A stretch of 64,000 nucleotides of DNA from Myxocyprinus asiaticus (GCF_019703515.2 NC_059374.1:14358245-14422244); one strand, 5' to 3'; numbered from the stretch's first letter, positions 1-13,812 are shown. Translations and numbers: made by a program. The notes: a model not told the origin generated them from the sequence alone.

Positions 1-990
1 TTTGATAAACAGCAGATTTGTTCTTATGCAGGAGGTGTAATTAAGGACAAGCCTATGATGTGATCAAACAGTCCATAAAATGTACTATGGAAATATTTAC
101 TAAAGGTAGAAACATCCAGTAATTAGCCTATACTCCATCATAAATGCTTCAAGAACATAAGTTCAACAACAAGTCTAGCACACATTTGGGCAAAACCATA
201 TCAAGTCAACATAAAATAAAAATTGTCCTTATTTACTTTCTTAATGCAGGTTCCTGGTCTTATTGTGCATAATTCATCAGTACACGTTAATCCCAAGAAT
301 TATAATTTTTTTGTCTTTCATCGTCTGTAAGCTTTCATCAAAGTGCAATAAATGGCTCCGCCTCTGAAAGGACTTTCCTTTTTGGACGACATCACCTAGA
401 CCGGAAATAATGTTCCCCAATAAATAGCTATTTACTGTATGTGTAGTTTAGGCTCCTGTTGTTGGTAATGCAATCTCTCTTAAATCTTGCAGATAGTTAA
501 TGCAGTTATTAGCAGTCTTAGAGACACTGGAAGTAAATGTGTTCACTCGGATGCATTCCTGTTGACTGTATAACGTCATTTACAAGTAAAAATTCAACTT
601 GATTTTGGCCCCACCCTCTGGACATTTAACCTCAACAACACATCCAGCATCCACCACTGGGGGCAGTTGTTCAAATTGCAGTTAATATAGTATTTTGACT
701 GTGAATTTATAGCACAATCAGTCTGTATCGAGTTGCTCTTGAGGGTGAACTTGACCTTCAGCCTCTACAACTCCGTCACAATCCAATCAATTCCAAATTA
801 ATAAGATCAAGTCCCTTCCTAATTTTTTTGTCTCGTTGAATATCCTGTTTCATTCTGTAATTAGTTATATTACATAAGTAAAATGGGTTGTAAATGCCAT
901 TTCATGTCGACTTTTAGAATGCAAAATACAGCAGATGCAGTTTGTATAAATAACATAAAATTATTACAGCTGTCAAAGTTATTGCATTTA
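1..990. other. AT-rich intergenic sequence, no gene seen
   Basis: No exon-like frame with splice borders is visible. Around 645-690 there is a short match to a dispersed repeat whose core contains cactgggggcag and which recurs near 27350 and 62010. Confidence 0.5.
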
Positions 991-1142
991 CGCATGTGAT
1001 TAATTTTCAAAGTTTAATGCGTTAATAACGCGATTAGCACATTTACCGTTAATAAAGCATGAACCAGCATATGCACTGGTCGAAACTGGACGTAACCTTT
1101 GCGATGTGTCCAAATGATGGAGAAATGACCTCTTAACGCTAT

Positions 1143-1373
1143 TTGTTCTACAAAACAAGCCCAGATGGGATAAATCAAGTACTTTGCAGCCTCTGTAAGG
1201 AGCAATTCAATTACCACAGAAGCACGTCAAGTCTTAACTATCACGCAAATGCAGAACGAGACGTTTGTAAACATGTGGAGTATTTATTTTGTTTTTCTTT
1301 TAATGTGGATTTCAAAGTGGCGCTCAAAGCTGGCGTTGCCACCCTGACGCGAAGCGGCTCACGATTGCTGTAA
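1143..1373 (+). pseudogene. hAT-type BED zinc-finger remnant
   Basis: A short open frame contains VLCSLCKEQF followed by YHRSTSSLNYH. This spaced C-x2-C / H-x4-H arrangement with the YHRSTSSL signature is typical of the BED zinc finger at the N-terminus of hAT transposases. The frame ends after 76 codons and no catalytic core follows, so it is a fragment. Flanking bases near 1010-1060 and 1640-1690 carry the TTAA/ATTAATCG-type short inverted motifs seen in non-autonomous hAT copies. Family assignment rests on the zinc-finger pattern only. Confidence 0.5.
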
Positions 1374-1679
1374 CATAGCGGATAGCCACAGTCTACCGGC
1401 AGATTAATATTGTGGATGATGAGAGTTTAAGAGATTTATTCCCCGTTGCAATGAATATGCAACTTATGTGTGGACTAGTTCTTTCAGTTTGTCAAACTCC
1501 ACTATTTTAGTGCATTTCTGTCTTTATACTATGGAAGGCATTGTTTGGAAAATGTTAACAAAACATTTTTGGTACAGAAGGAAATAAGTGCACAGGAAAA
1601 TAAATATATATAGAGTAAAATTTCAGCACTTTCAAAATCTGTGATTAAGTATGAAAAATTATGCGACTAATCGTGAAAA

Positions 1680-2460
1680 AAATGTACCGACTGACAGCAA
1701 TAAAAATCATTTGTTTTCTGTAATGCCACTGTTAAGACATTATTGTCTATTATTAATACACTAAATTTTCTTTTTTTTCTTGGTCAGTCTTTTCTCTTTT
1801 AGACTGGCTTTACATCAAACGTTTACCGACCAGTCCACTTCCTTAAAAATATGTCCTTAATTAGGTCACAGGCACAAACATCTGCTCTTGTACCAAAAAT
1901 GGTAGTTGGAGTAGCTACATCTGTAAACAGTTCCTGAAACACAGATTAAAAACACTGGCTAACATTTAATAAAAACAGGTCAGTTTTTTTTTCATAGAAG
2001 GCAGAATGCACGGCAGGAGTGTATTGTCTCACTTTAAAAAAAACAAACTAAACCAAAACTGAGGTCTTTCCGAATAAAAAATCTTTAGTGATTGGTTGCA
2101 TCTAAACTATGTAGTTGGTTAAAGGATTTGAAAAATAATTAAAGTAGTTGTACAATATTATACCACGGGTCTGCTGAATGCTTGATTCTGATTGGTTGAC
2201 GGACATTCTAAGGTATGCAATTATGTTTCAAGTAAACGCACGGCTGTGAAGTAGTTCCAGGTCTTAACTGCATAACGGTTCCATATCACTTCCCCAAATT
2301 ATTTCAGTTATTTCAAAGAGCCCTACAGGCTACCACAACAAAATAACCAATTAAAACAAAGACATTGGTTAAGTACATTGGATAAGAATGACAAACAAAG
2401 TCTATAATATCCTAAATGTTTTTAAATTTCGATGGAAAAGCGTCCTTGGGCTCCCTCTCT
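1680..2460. other. Intergenic, no gene seen
   Basis: AT-rich sequence with homopolymer runs. A segment around 2340-2420 is repeated with changes at 2520-2600, each followed by a CA-rich tract, so this is the start of a tandemly duplicated repeat region. I see no coding signal. Confidence 0.4.
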
Positions 2461-2690
2461 TTGCTCTCGTCTCACCCACACACACACACATACACACACA
2501 CACACCGTACATGCTACTACAGCAAAATAACCATATAAACAAAAACATTGGTTAAGGTAAATCAGTTAAGAATGTCAAACAATGTCTATATTATCCTACA
2601 TTTATTTAAATTTCGGTTGAAAAGCTCCCTCGTCTCCCCGCACTTACACACGCTCACACACATACATACACACGCGCATGCGCACACACA

Positions 2691-2890
2691 CATGTTGGTG
2701 TGGCTATCCTTATGAGGACTCTCCATAGACATAATGATTTTTGTACTGTATGAACTACAGATTCTATCCCTAACCCTAACCCTACCCCTAAACCTAACCC
2801 TCACAAAAAACGTTCTGTATTTTTACATAAAAAATAAAAAAAAACATTGTTTAGTATGTTTAAGCGATTTGAATTATGGGGACACTAGAA
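2691..2890 (+). repeat. Dispersed repeat with telomere-like CCCTAA tract (copy 1)
   Basis: About 200 bp holding the sequence ccctaaccctaaccctac near 2767-2785. The whole unit recurs in reverse complement at 46963-47166, including the flanking motifs tccttatgaggactctcc and the terminal CA/TG tract. Two such divergent copies identify it as a mobile or dispersed repeat, not a chromosome end. Confidence 0.75.
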
Positions 2891-3169
2891 ATGTCAGCAT
2901 AAACTACATTTATAGCATAATACCCTTGTAATTACCAGTTTGTAACCTAAAAAAATTTCCTCGTATACCACCCAAACCCGCCCACACACACACACATACA
3001 CACACAGACTCGCGTCACGACCAACAAATAGAGCCGCACCCCTGCGACTTGATCAATACAACAGTTTCTATTATCCGGAGAAACTTTTTATGTTTCAGTG
3101 TATTTTGCCCTAATCAGCCTCACATAGCTATAGTGGACAGCACTGCGCTACCCCTCCCCCTCTCTTTCG

Positions 3170-3171
<2 letters not shown>

Positions 3172-3217
<46 letters not shown>
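3172..3217. repeat. (CA)n microsatellite
   Basis: Uninterrupted CA dinucleotide run of 46 bases. Confidence 0.95.
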
Positions 3218-3218
<1 letters not shown>

Positions 3219-3732
3219 CCTTGTTACTCCAATGCCGAAAAGCAGTGCATCCTCCGTTGCTAGTTCTAAAGTGACGTTTTCGTACTAGCAACGAAGGCTT
3301 GAGCTGTAACAGAGCTAGCTACACTTGATCAATACAACAGTTTCTATATTATCTGAAATATCTGTGGGAAACACCCTCGCGCTCCACCTCCCCCTCTCTT
3401 AAGCTCTCACACACACACTTGGACACACATACATATACGCATTACGCACACACTTATTAGAGAGTGAAAAATAGAGAGTGAAAAAACACACCTGCATCTC
3501 AGCAGGGTTGAAAACAGGTGTACATCGGAAATATGGCGACTCTCACTGCTGCTGAGAATTGCTTAAACATACATCTTGGCGATTTTGAAGCAATGTTACT
3601 TCTGATGAGTGCTGCAACAAATAAAGGTAATCCCACAGGCACTCTCTCTCAGTTTCTGAGCTTCTCTCTTTCGATCCCTCAAAAACAAACTCACACACAC
3701 AAACGCACTAACTTGTTACTCCAGTAAGTGCT

Positions 3733-3830
3733 CCAGTAAAGCAGCGCAAGCCTCACTATCCTCCGTTGCTAGTTCAAAAATGTCACTTTAGAACTAGCAA
3801 TGGAGGATATCGAGGCTTGCGCTGCTGTAC
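3733..3830. repeat. Imperfect long hairpin
   Basis: Two arms of about 45 nt, the left containing agcagcgcaagcctc and the right gaggcttgcgctgct, are reverse complements with only a few mismatches around a very short loop. A weaker version of the same palindrome is at 3236-3290. This is consistent with a hairpin MITE or foldback relic. Confidence 0.65.
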
Positions 3831-4369
3831 TGGTCTTGAGCTGTATCAGAGCAAGATGCTGAATCAGTGGTGGAAGAAAGTAGTTCCATTCACAAGAGCG
3901 TTTTAGGGATGAAAACCAGAAAATGTCTTGAGATAAAACCCTGAACAATGTCTTTAGGTGTGGTAACTGTGGTATAAGCAGAATAATTGACTTCGTCCCA
4001 TTGAATTATTGAAAAAAAAATGCACACCCGAGGTGGTAATGCGGTCACGATGCGTAGCGGAGTTCAACGGTCCATCGTCAATTATTCCTTACCTATTACT
4101 TGGACATATACTTAAAAGATATGTTTGTATGTTATATTGTGCAAAATATATTATCTTATTTTTTACAGTGTGCTTTAATAACTCATTATTGGATGAAGGT
4201 CGCAGAAAACTCAAACAAATACATTCCGTTTGTTTAACTTTGTGACATTTCTGCACATGATATGACTAATGAGACAACCCACAATACAATAAGACCAGGG
4301 GTTAAACTGGGCCAGGACGGTCCGGAACGGCGTTTCGGCACCTTCAATTCCAAAAAGAAAAAAAAGGCA

Positions 4370-4532
4370 GATACTATTTTCACCCTGGTGAAAATAATGG
4401 TATATGCTATTTACACCCCAGTGCAAACAGTGGCATATATTATTTGCACCCCAACCCTGGTGCAAATAATGGTAGATACTAATTGCACCCTGGTGCAAAT
4501 ATTGTCAGAAACTATTTGCACCCATATTTAAA
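4370..4532. repeat. Minisatellite with palindromic unit
   Basis: About four degenerate copies of a 35-40 bp unit. Each unit contains the near-palindrome tttgcaccctggtgcaaa followed by an AT-rich spacer. Both strands appear open only because the unit is repetitive; it is not a gene. Confidence 0.7.
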
Positions 4533-4559
4533 TACTAACATACAGTATGGGCAACACTG

Positions 4560-5490
4560 CAGTGTTTAATGTTTTATTTAGAGTCCCACAGACACAATAC
4601 ATTAATCCCAACCCCTACACCTAACCTTAACCTTACCTTAGAAAAATAACCTTGGTTTTACTACAGTAACCATGGTTTCGCTATGGTATTTTTTGTACGT
4701 TTATAGTAACCACAAAATTAACCATGGTTACTGTATTAACAACATATTACTGTACTCGACATTCACCATGACCAAATCACCGCAACAACATTTATATTCA
4801 TTTATATCTATTATTTTAAGTAGTATTAAAAGAAATATTAAGAGTGGAATCAGGAAATCGGATTACAAAACACGAAATCGAACCACGGTCGCTAGGACAA
4901 CAGTACACAGTCACACACCATCTGTACTCCTCACGCCACTGCAGCGACAACTATTGTTTGGTTTGTCGTATATTTCTTTGGTTCCATCACACTATTGGGG
5001 TGCAAATAGCTGCACTGTGACAGATGCTACTTTGCAAAGAGACACTCCTAAAAAATGCTTGTGTGTCAGTCCTTTCCATTTATTGTATTCTCCGATGCAT
5101 TTTTTGTTTGATCCATTTAACACATTCTGTCTCTATTTAGCAAGTGTACTCGTTCAAAAGTATTTCAAGTTCATTATGCTTCGTTCTAGTCAGTTGCGGA
5201 CTCTGGTAGAGGCAACATACGAGAGCAGCACGAGACCGCACCCTCGCATATAGACGCATGTTCTGCTTCTGTATTGCACCGTGGTCTGATCTCTGATTCA
5301 TAGAAATCTAATAATATGGAACTGCTCACCGTTTTCTTAGATCCACTGATATGCGTAGTGATTTTCCTTAGTCTATTTTAAAGCTGTAGCCTATATACGA
5401 AGGTTTTGAATCCAGAATCAATTGCATCCAAAGCAACATCAACACAGATCAAAAGACCACTTGACTAACACACTGTAAAATGTTTCAGAG
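4560..5490. other. Repeat-derived intergenic sequence
   Basis: At 4640-4745 there is a foldback segment built around ccatggttac and its complement, a motif shared with 11360-11570. The 193-codon frame at 4672-5253 starts inside that repeat, has no recognisable domain and is probably chance. Confidence 0.4.
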
Positions 5491-5493
5491 TTA

Positions 5494-5495
<2 letters not shown>

Positions 5496-5546
<51 letters not shown>
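5496..5546. repeat. (GT)n microsatellite
   Basis: Uninterrupted GT dinucleotide run of about 50 bases. Confidence 0.95.
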
Positions 5547-5549
<3 letters not shown>

Positions 5550-8260
5550 CCATTTTTGTTGATTCAGCATGTATATTTATTATGTGTGTTTGTTTTTTTC
5601 TTTTGGAAAACTTTTTTTCTAGCAAATATACAGTGGGATTCACTAGTGAAATGCTTCTTCACGCCACAGTGGAATTTTAAACTTTTATAATTTAATGCAA
5701 ATGTTTTCATTTCAAATTATATAATCGGAACAACAATTGGAGTAAAAGGTAATTGTGTAGAAGGTGTTTGCTTCCCCTGTTAAGAACAATGTGCATTTAC
5801 TTTTAAATTGTAACATAATTAGATACGTTTCTATCAGATGACTCCCAACCTAGGGCAAGAAGGTGGTAAACTTTTCCCAGCTGTCATAAGATTTTTATAA
5901 AATGTATCAAATAAATTTGAAATCATTCTTAATCCAGTATTTTTTATTTATTTTGTTGTCATCTAATGTAAAATACTAAACCAAATATTAAATGTAATTT
6001 TTTATTTTCACAATTAAGTTGAATTAGGACATACATAAATAATGACAGACAAATTATATAACCATAATCATAACCATAATCATTTAAACCCAGTAAAAAT
6101 GTATTTATCTGAAAGAAAAAACTTTTTGTGAATTACATACCATACATTATCGACATCACCTGATTTTAGGGTTCCCCCACCTCTGAAATCCCAATTTAAC
6201 CCCTGAATAAGACTGATGGCTGCAATAAACAACAAAAGGTAAGAAAAGGATATATGAGGCCAGTAGTCTGCAAACAGGTGGCAGATTGCAACCTTTATAC
6301 AGTAGCAGTTCAGCACAAGTGAATTAACAGTGCTGAAATACAGCGGGCAAATGTGATTCAAGGCTAACGTCTGTTGTATCTTTATTGAGCAAACAGTTGT
6401 GCCTAACAGCAGTCATACAATAAATTAAATTCAGATGACAGAGCGTTCAAAGGTGGCACATCATTTCCTGGTCAATGTGGGGCATTAGATATTACAGGAT
6501 CTGACAAATGCCCAGTTTAAACCTCTCACAACAATGGCATGCAATTTTAACATTGCATCAAATCTTGAAAATGTAATTTCTTCAAAATATGTCATCCATG
6601 TTACAACATTTATCACATGTCCTGGATTAAAGATCAGACCATGGACTTGATCAGCCTTCAACAACTATTAATGGCAGATTTCTGTTCACACTCTGTCCTT
6701 TTCCTTTCACCCCTGCCCCTGCTGGCACATCACTGATGAGAGATGTGCTCCCTGTCTCTTATTTCCATTACAACCAAATATGAATTTCTTTGGGAAAACT
6801 AAATTGTTCTCTAAAATGTTTGGCATAATGGTAATGACAGTGACAGTATTTGGGAAAGTGATTATTCATAATACATAATATAAAATACCAAATCAATTGA
6901 AAATCACAGAATTTTCCTGATTTTAACACTTTAAATTTATAATAAAGGGGAAGTTTAAAAGTCTGGTTGGCGAAAAAACCCAAAACAGCCTTTCAAAACT
7001 CTTAAAAATGAGGAAAAAGTAAAAATAGTTTACAAGCATAGTAATCTGTCCTTTAAAGAAATGCTTTAAAACCAATCATTGTAGTTTTAAAATCATCTCA
7101 GGCAACAAAATCTCAGGAAGATTTCCCCTAATTAAAGAATCTTCCACATACATACACCTTTCTGACAAACAAAACTCAAGTATGGTCAAAATTGGTCCTT
7201 GACTTCTATTAAACCAAAGAAATACATTAACAAAACCTTATCAGATATTGTCAAATAGTTCCTTCCTCTTATTTGATCTGTTTCTTAACTAACCTGTTGG
7301 TTACACATGGCCTCTCAAACATGAAATGCCCAGGCTGATATAAATGTTTTATACTGGCTAAAGTGAATAGAGCTATGCCTTATGGTTTAATGTTACACAG
7401 GTTATATATGGCATTAGAGAGGGTGCATATGTGGGTGATTCGGAGTCTGTGTGTATGGAAAGACAATCACAATGGTTTGGTTATGTAAACTGTTTGCTTT
7501 GGATAAAGTACCTGTGTTTATGTCCAGGCAGATAACAGAGCATCTCATGAGACAAAGGGAATACTACTGTCACCTGCCAGCTCATTCACTCTCTCAGATG
7601 AATAAATAGTAAGTTAGAAAAAGACAAAAAGGAAAGTTTGTAAACTTTAAGAAAACGGTTGATAGTGCAGGGACTGTGCATTGCGTGAGCTTGTGAAAAA
7701 GGATTAGGGTGTGCCAAGAACACACTACAAGACTGAAGCTCATCACTGTTTGATGTTTCAAGTCTCTGACTAGCCTGTGACAAACCAACACATCACCAAC
7801 ACATACAATTTTACTCCTTTCTGACATGAAAACTCAAATATGGGCCAAATTGGTCATTGTCTTCTATTAAACCAAAGATATACATGAACTCGGACTTATC
7901 AGATATTATGACTAGGGCAGTGAATAGTTTAAACATTTTTAACTAATTAATTGCACAGTTTTCTGTGTTTAAATTGCGATTAAGCGTAGTACAGTACATC
8001 GTACATTAAAACAAACATTAAAATATAATCATGAATATATTTACCTTATAATTTGTCTCAAATAACTTGCAAGACATTTTTATAGTCATAATTTTTCTAA
8101 ATATTTTAATATGTACACGTGTTGAGTTAATTTGACAAATTTTACAGGTATAAATCTTTGATACAAGTATATGTTTACATGCCATAAATTCAGCTGACAT
8201 ACTATAATTAAAAGTTTGGCAAAATCCAGTGGACTTTTTTTAATAATAGGATCAAATGGG
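5547..8260. other. AT-rich intergenic sequence, no gene seen
   Basis: 2.7 kb without a convincing exon on either strand. The segment 7140-7250 resembles 7800-7910 (both contain aaaactcaa.tatgg followed by ttctattaaaccaaaga), so a duplicated unit of about 660 bp is present. Confidence 0.4.
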
Positions 8261-8264
8261 AAGA

Positions 8265-8360
8265 TTCAATTCATATCAAGTTTTATTGGCGAGAGAAACT
8301 TAAGTGTACATTGCCAATGCAATATTAGACACAATACATACAGATACAAAACAAATTGAA
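8265..8360 (-). repeat. LINE/SINE 3' tail-like fragment
   Basis: Read on the minus strand, the segment ends with caataaaacttgatatgaa. An AATAAA-containing 3' tail of this kind is typical of fish non-LTR elements. No coding part remains. Confidence 0.4.
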
Positions 8361-8443
8361 TGCTGAAATTTAATTTGCTGAATTTTCAAAATTTCAAAAC
8401 TATTATTTTCTCTGGCCGCCATTCTGTCTAATCGCACACACTA

Positions 8444-10000
<1,557 letters not shown>

Positions 10001-10435
10001 TATGTATATATAAAATTTATTTTACATAAATCTTTCTGTTGCTGTGTGATTTTTAAAGTGGTGTTATCGCAATGCTAGGGAGTTGTGGGTGGTTGCAAGG
10101 GCATTGCAACAGTGTTACAACACTGTAACACTGTACCTAGATGAGCTTTTTCTACCTGACCTAACTCTTAAAAGTTTTGTTGGTGCAACCTAATGTATTC
10201 AATTTGATTCAGACATGTCAAACTATATTTTTTACTTGAATCAAACCAATCAACTTAGTGATGAATGTGATGAATGAAGCAGTAGTGTAGTCTTATGCCC
10301 ACCTATCTTTCTTTGGATTTTGCGTATGCCCACCTGAAATAAGTGATGATATGTATGGCTGCCAGAACAACAAATAGTCTTTTGAACCGGAATTGTTACA
10401 ATCTACCAACGCGATGCCGCAGCACCATTGAGTGA

Positions 10436-10438
<3 letters not shown>
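10001..10438. other. Intergenic, no gene seen
   Basis: Short stretch between the truncated Tc1 element and a GT/AT microsatellite. No exon-like frame is visible. Confidence 0.4.

Positions 10439-10472
<34 letters not shown>
10439..10472. repeat. (GT)n(AT)n microsatellite
   Basis: A GT run passes directly into an AT run immediately before the rRNA-derived fragment. Confidence 0.9.
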
Positions 10473-10476
10473 TACT

Positions 10477-10827
10477 AGGTCATCTACGAGTCATTTAGCA
10501 CCAGGTTCTCCACAAACATGCGGTGCATGATGGGAGAGGGGCGGCACTCATCCGGCCATGCCCCAGCCCCGTCTCGAACGTCTCTCCTTGCGGGCCGGCT
10601 ATCCCGGGCCAATCGGAGTCCTGCTGTGCTGCGGCATCGTTATGTTTAGTGGGGATTCTGAGGCGTTCAGTCATAATCCCACAGATGGTAGCTTCGTACC
10701 AGTGGCTCCTCAGCCAAGCACACGCACCAAATGTCTGAACCTGCAGTTCCTCTCGTACTGAGCAGGATTACTACTGCAACAACACATCATCAGTAGGGTA
10801 AACCTGACCTGTCTCATAATGGTCTAA
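10477..10827 (-). rRNA. 28S rRNA 3'-end fragment (pseudogene)
   Basis: Read on the minus strand, the segment carries highly conserved large-subunit rRNA sequence: cctgctcagtacgagaggaa (the sarcin-ricin loop region), then caggttcagacatttggtg, ggctgaggagcca, tgggattatgactgaacgcc and finally ggagaacctggtgctaaa near the molecule's 3' end. About 350 nt of the roughly 4-kb 28S gene is present, with abrupt loss of similarity on both sides and several base changes in positions that are normally invariant. Neither the rest of 28S nor ITS sequence is nearby. It is a dispersed rDNA fragment, not a working gene. Confidence 0.9.
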
Positions 10828-11345
10828 TATACTAGTATACTGGTAAAATATCTCAATAATGCACGCAAAGTATTAAAGCACGCGAGTTCTTCCTGTTTCC
10901 TCGTGCAGCTGTAATCTATTGTGAGCGTCAATAATGCGCTTTGATTAATGGCATTAAAACGCAGTTAAAGTAATACATTGATACATGATTAATTATGTAT
11001 CAACATCACCCGACATCACCCAGGGAAAGAGCTGCAGGTGAGCCGAAACTGCAAACACTCCCTTCAATTTTAAGCAGGCTCTCAGTGCTAATTCGGATAG
11101 ACATGAAACAATAACTAAAGTGTTTGGGGTGTTCATGTGGGATTTCCATGTATATTAAAATACTCAAGCAGCATTATCACAACATCCCTTCTTGTATCCA
11201 TTTTAATAGCAAGGTTATTCCTTTTGTAGTGATGTACAGCTTCTGCATATTGAATATATGTTGAGATGAGTCTGAAGTGCATTTATGTTGATGCATGTAG
11301 CGTAATAGTGCAGGTATTAAGTTAAAATGTTGATTTAGAGAAGGA
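10828..11345. other. Intergenic, no gene seen
   Basis: AT-rich sequence. The segment 10860-11010 contains ATTAATnnC-type motifs seen in non-autonomous hAT repeats. No coding signal. Confidence 0.4.
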
Positions 11346-11359
11346 TCCTGATGAAAAGT

Positions 11360-11575
11360 TTTTTAATGGTTTTACTTTAGTAATATTGTAGTAACCATGA
11401 CTGCAGTCACTATGGTTTTATGAGCAAAAATCATGGTTTTGCTACAATTAAGCATGGTTTTATAACAGTAATACTGTAGTTTCCATGTAGTAACAATGAT
11501 TTTACTATATATTGTAACATTGACAGCAACCACATTGATTTTGTGGTTACCATGATTTTACTACAAACATGCTTA
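11360..11575. repeat. Foldback repeat built on accatg/catggt motifs
   Basis: Multiple alternating copies of gtagtaaccatg- and catggttt-type motifs on both strands, like those at 4640-4745. It looks like a degraded hairpin MITE. Confidence 0.5.
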
Positions 11576-11883
11576 AACTATGGTCACAAATACCGAACCG
11601 TACCGAAACCGTGATACAAACCGAACCTCTTTCATAAATGCACAGTATGCACACCTCTTCAGACACTACTACACCACTGGCATGAAGTAAATTTTCAGTT
11701 AACATTTTTTTTTTTTTCAGTGTATGTTGTAGCAAAGGGGTTCTTATGTTTGTTTGTTTTTTTGTGCATAGATAGGGTGCGTAGGGTTTTCTGGATGGTT
11801 GCAAAGTCAACTTTTCGACAAGTAAATTTTTTTCGCCTATTTCATCATCTGCCAGGTTTATAGCTTAGAAAGAAATTGTATAC

Positions 11884-11984
11884 ACTGGTGGCCAAAAATT
11901 TTGAATAATGTACAGATTATGAAAAGAAACTGGTACTTTTATTCAACTCTGTACATTATTCCATATTTTTGGTCGCCAGTGTGC
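11884..11984. mobile_element. Short Tc1/mariner-type MITE
   Basis: A 100-bp element begins with cactggtggccaaaaa after a TA dinucleotide and ends with tttttggtcgccagtg. The arms (about 30 nt including aataatgtacag) are imperfect inverted repeats. No coding capacity. The TA at the right border has mutated. Confidence 0.7.
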
Positions 11985-11989
11985 ATCTC

Positions 11990-13810
11990 AACAAGCCACA
12001 GGATTTGAGGTAGCATTCATGTCCGTAGAAAACATGGTGCATTTAATTAAATTTTTTTAATTAATTTTTTACTTTTTTTTATTTGGCTTTAAAACTTTTT
12101 TGGGTTTGTTCAAATAATCCCTAGTATGCACAATAATGATACTGTATCACAATAGTGATGTTTGTCTAAGCAAGCACCAGTAATGTAAAAGCAAATGATT
12201 AGACCATTAACCATATTTAGTTCATCAACTCATCAATTTATTCCAAGTTCTTTTTAGAAATATGGCTCTATTTTACCATATTCAAAAACAAAGATCCTAA
12301 GAAAAACACTTCCAAACTATTTTTGATTGTAGACTGACAAAAGAAAAGCAGAGCTGGTCTAATCCAGTCTTCCAGGGTAGTCAAGTTTGCAGCATGCCTC
12401 TAAAATTATCACGTAACACTGACAGTGAGGTAAAATAACACAGCAACTGACATTTGGGGTTACAATAAAAACATAATAGCCTTTGTTATGCAATACAGGA
12501 CTGAAAAGCAGCTCCCCCATGGCATGTCCACACCCAGCGATCACTACACACAACAAACTAAAACAAAACTTGCTCTCTCTGAAAAAGGTATGCGTTACAA
12601 AATCAGGTTTTCAAAAGCATGTTTTCCCAGCTTGGTGATTAATAAAAAGGCAAACGTCTTCTTTGGTTAATCATATGAATAAACTATTAGTAGTTTGTGT
12701 TAAAAGAATTCCATTACAAAATGCAAAAGATTTATTTTCTTATAGCGTGGCAATCTTTAACTCCAAGACCTTAATTTGGAGACTAAACAATCCACACAAC
12801 TGTGAATAATTTACTACCACATTGCAAAGACAGTCTGAATTACCTTCCAAAGCAGAATCATTTGTTTTAAGTGAAATTATGGTTCGATTAGAGCTATTTC
12901 CAGTCTACTACATCAGTTTAAAGTGATGTCAAGGGCTGGGAAAGAGCTACTTGACAGTAGGGTAGCCTACTTAATACAAAAGATTAGTTCCACAAACAAT
13001 GATCCTAGACCAATTGAATCCTAATCCTTAGTAAAAAAAAATAAAATACAAATACAAATACAAATAAAAAAAAAAAAAAGGCTGCCAAACTGAGAGAATG
13101 AGGTTTGGTCTAGGACTAACTTTAATCTAGACTAAAACCAGGCTTAACCACTATCTTAACCCCCTAACTACAATGGTCAACCAGCTGCAACAGCTACATT
13201 TTGATCTGATCCTAAAGAGGTTTCCACATGACTTGAATCAGTGTTGCTGAATACATTGAGCTGTTTGGAGTGAAGGGTCAGCTTCAGCGTTACTTGTTGC
13301 ACCGCAGTACACTTCCATTCAGTGTTGCAACGAGGTGCTTAAAGTTCAAATTATTTAAAATTTGATTTTGTTGCTGATGACCTTTCAAAGCAGCAACCAA
13401 TGATTACTGGACAATTCAGATTATGTATCATTATGTGGGCAATGTCAGGGCTAACCTCAAAAAAGAAGACATTCTCTGCAACAAGTTTCATCTGGAGATC
13501 AAAGGGGCATTTGATGCTGGCATTGAGTGGTGCGTTGATGGCCCGATGCAAGTCATGTGGAAGTAAAAAGTCTGGCAAACTGAGACAATGAGGTTTGGTA
13601 CAAGACTAACTTTAATCTAGGTGTAAGGAAGCATTTCAGCTTCCCTTTTTTAAAGACCAACATAGCTATTTTTTGCTTGTGAATACCATGGCTATGCTGG
13701 TCCACCAGCTAGACCAGCACTAGCCAGTTCTGTGTAAACCAGCCTGGTATCTGTGTTTGTCTAAACTGGTCTTTTCAGCAGGGGTAAACCATAGAATGTG
13801 TCATGTACTC
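11990..13810. other. Intergenic / ptgir downstream intron, no exon found
   Basis: The last ptgir exon would be expected downstream of 13813 on the minus strand. I searched for its helix-7 signature and did not find it. The segment 13079-13140 is repeated at 13566-13625 (both contain tgaggtttggt and gactaactttaatctag), a direct repeat about 487 bp apart. The 75-codon minus-strand frame between the copies (13351-13578) matches no family I recognise. Confidence 0.45.
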
Positions 13811-13812
13811 AC

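Larger units (their letters stand above)
2460..3520. repeat. CA-rich duplicated repeat region
   Basis: Repeated blocks are built of a short unique segment plus a CA tract. The motif acttgatcaatacaacag occurs at about 3047 and again at about 3323, giving a unit of roughly 275 bp. CA runs occur near 2478, 2660, 2982, 3172 and 3405. Short frames here are readings of the CA repeat and are not genes. Confidence 0.6.

Noticed and set aside
2767..2808. Chromosome-end telomere
   Set aside because: Short, degenerate, and part of a dispersed repeat with a second copy at 47 kb.
3049..3288. Frame with poly(His-Thr)
   Set aside because: Translation of a CA microsatellite.
4672..5253. 193-codon plus-strand open frame
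   Set aside because: Starts inside a foldback repeat, has no recognisable domain and biased low-complexity content; no splice or homology support.
13351..13578. 75-codon minus-strand frame downstream of the ptgir exon, considered as its last exon
   Set aside because: Lacks the helix-7 motif of prostanoid receptors and lies between two direct repeats; no family recognised.
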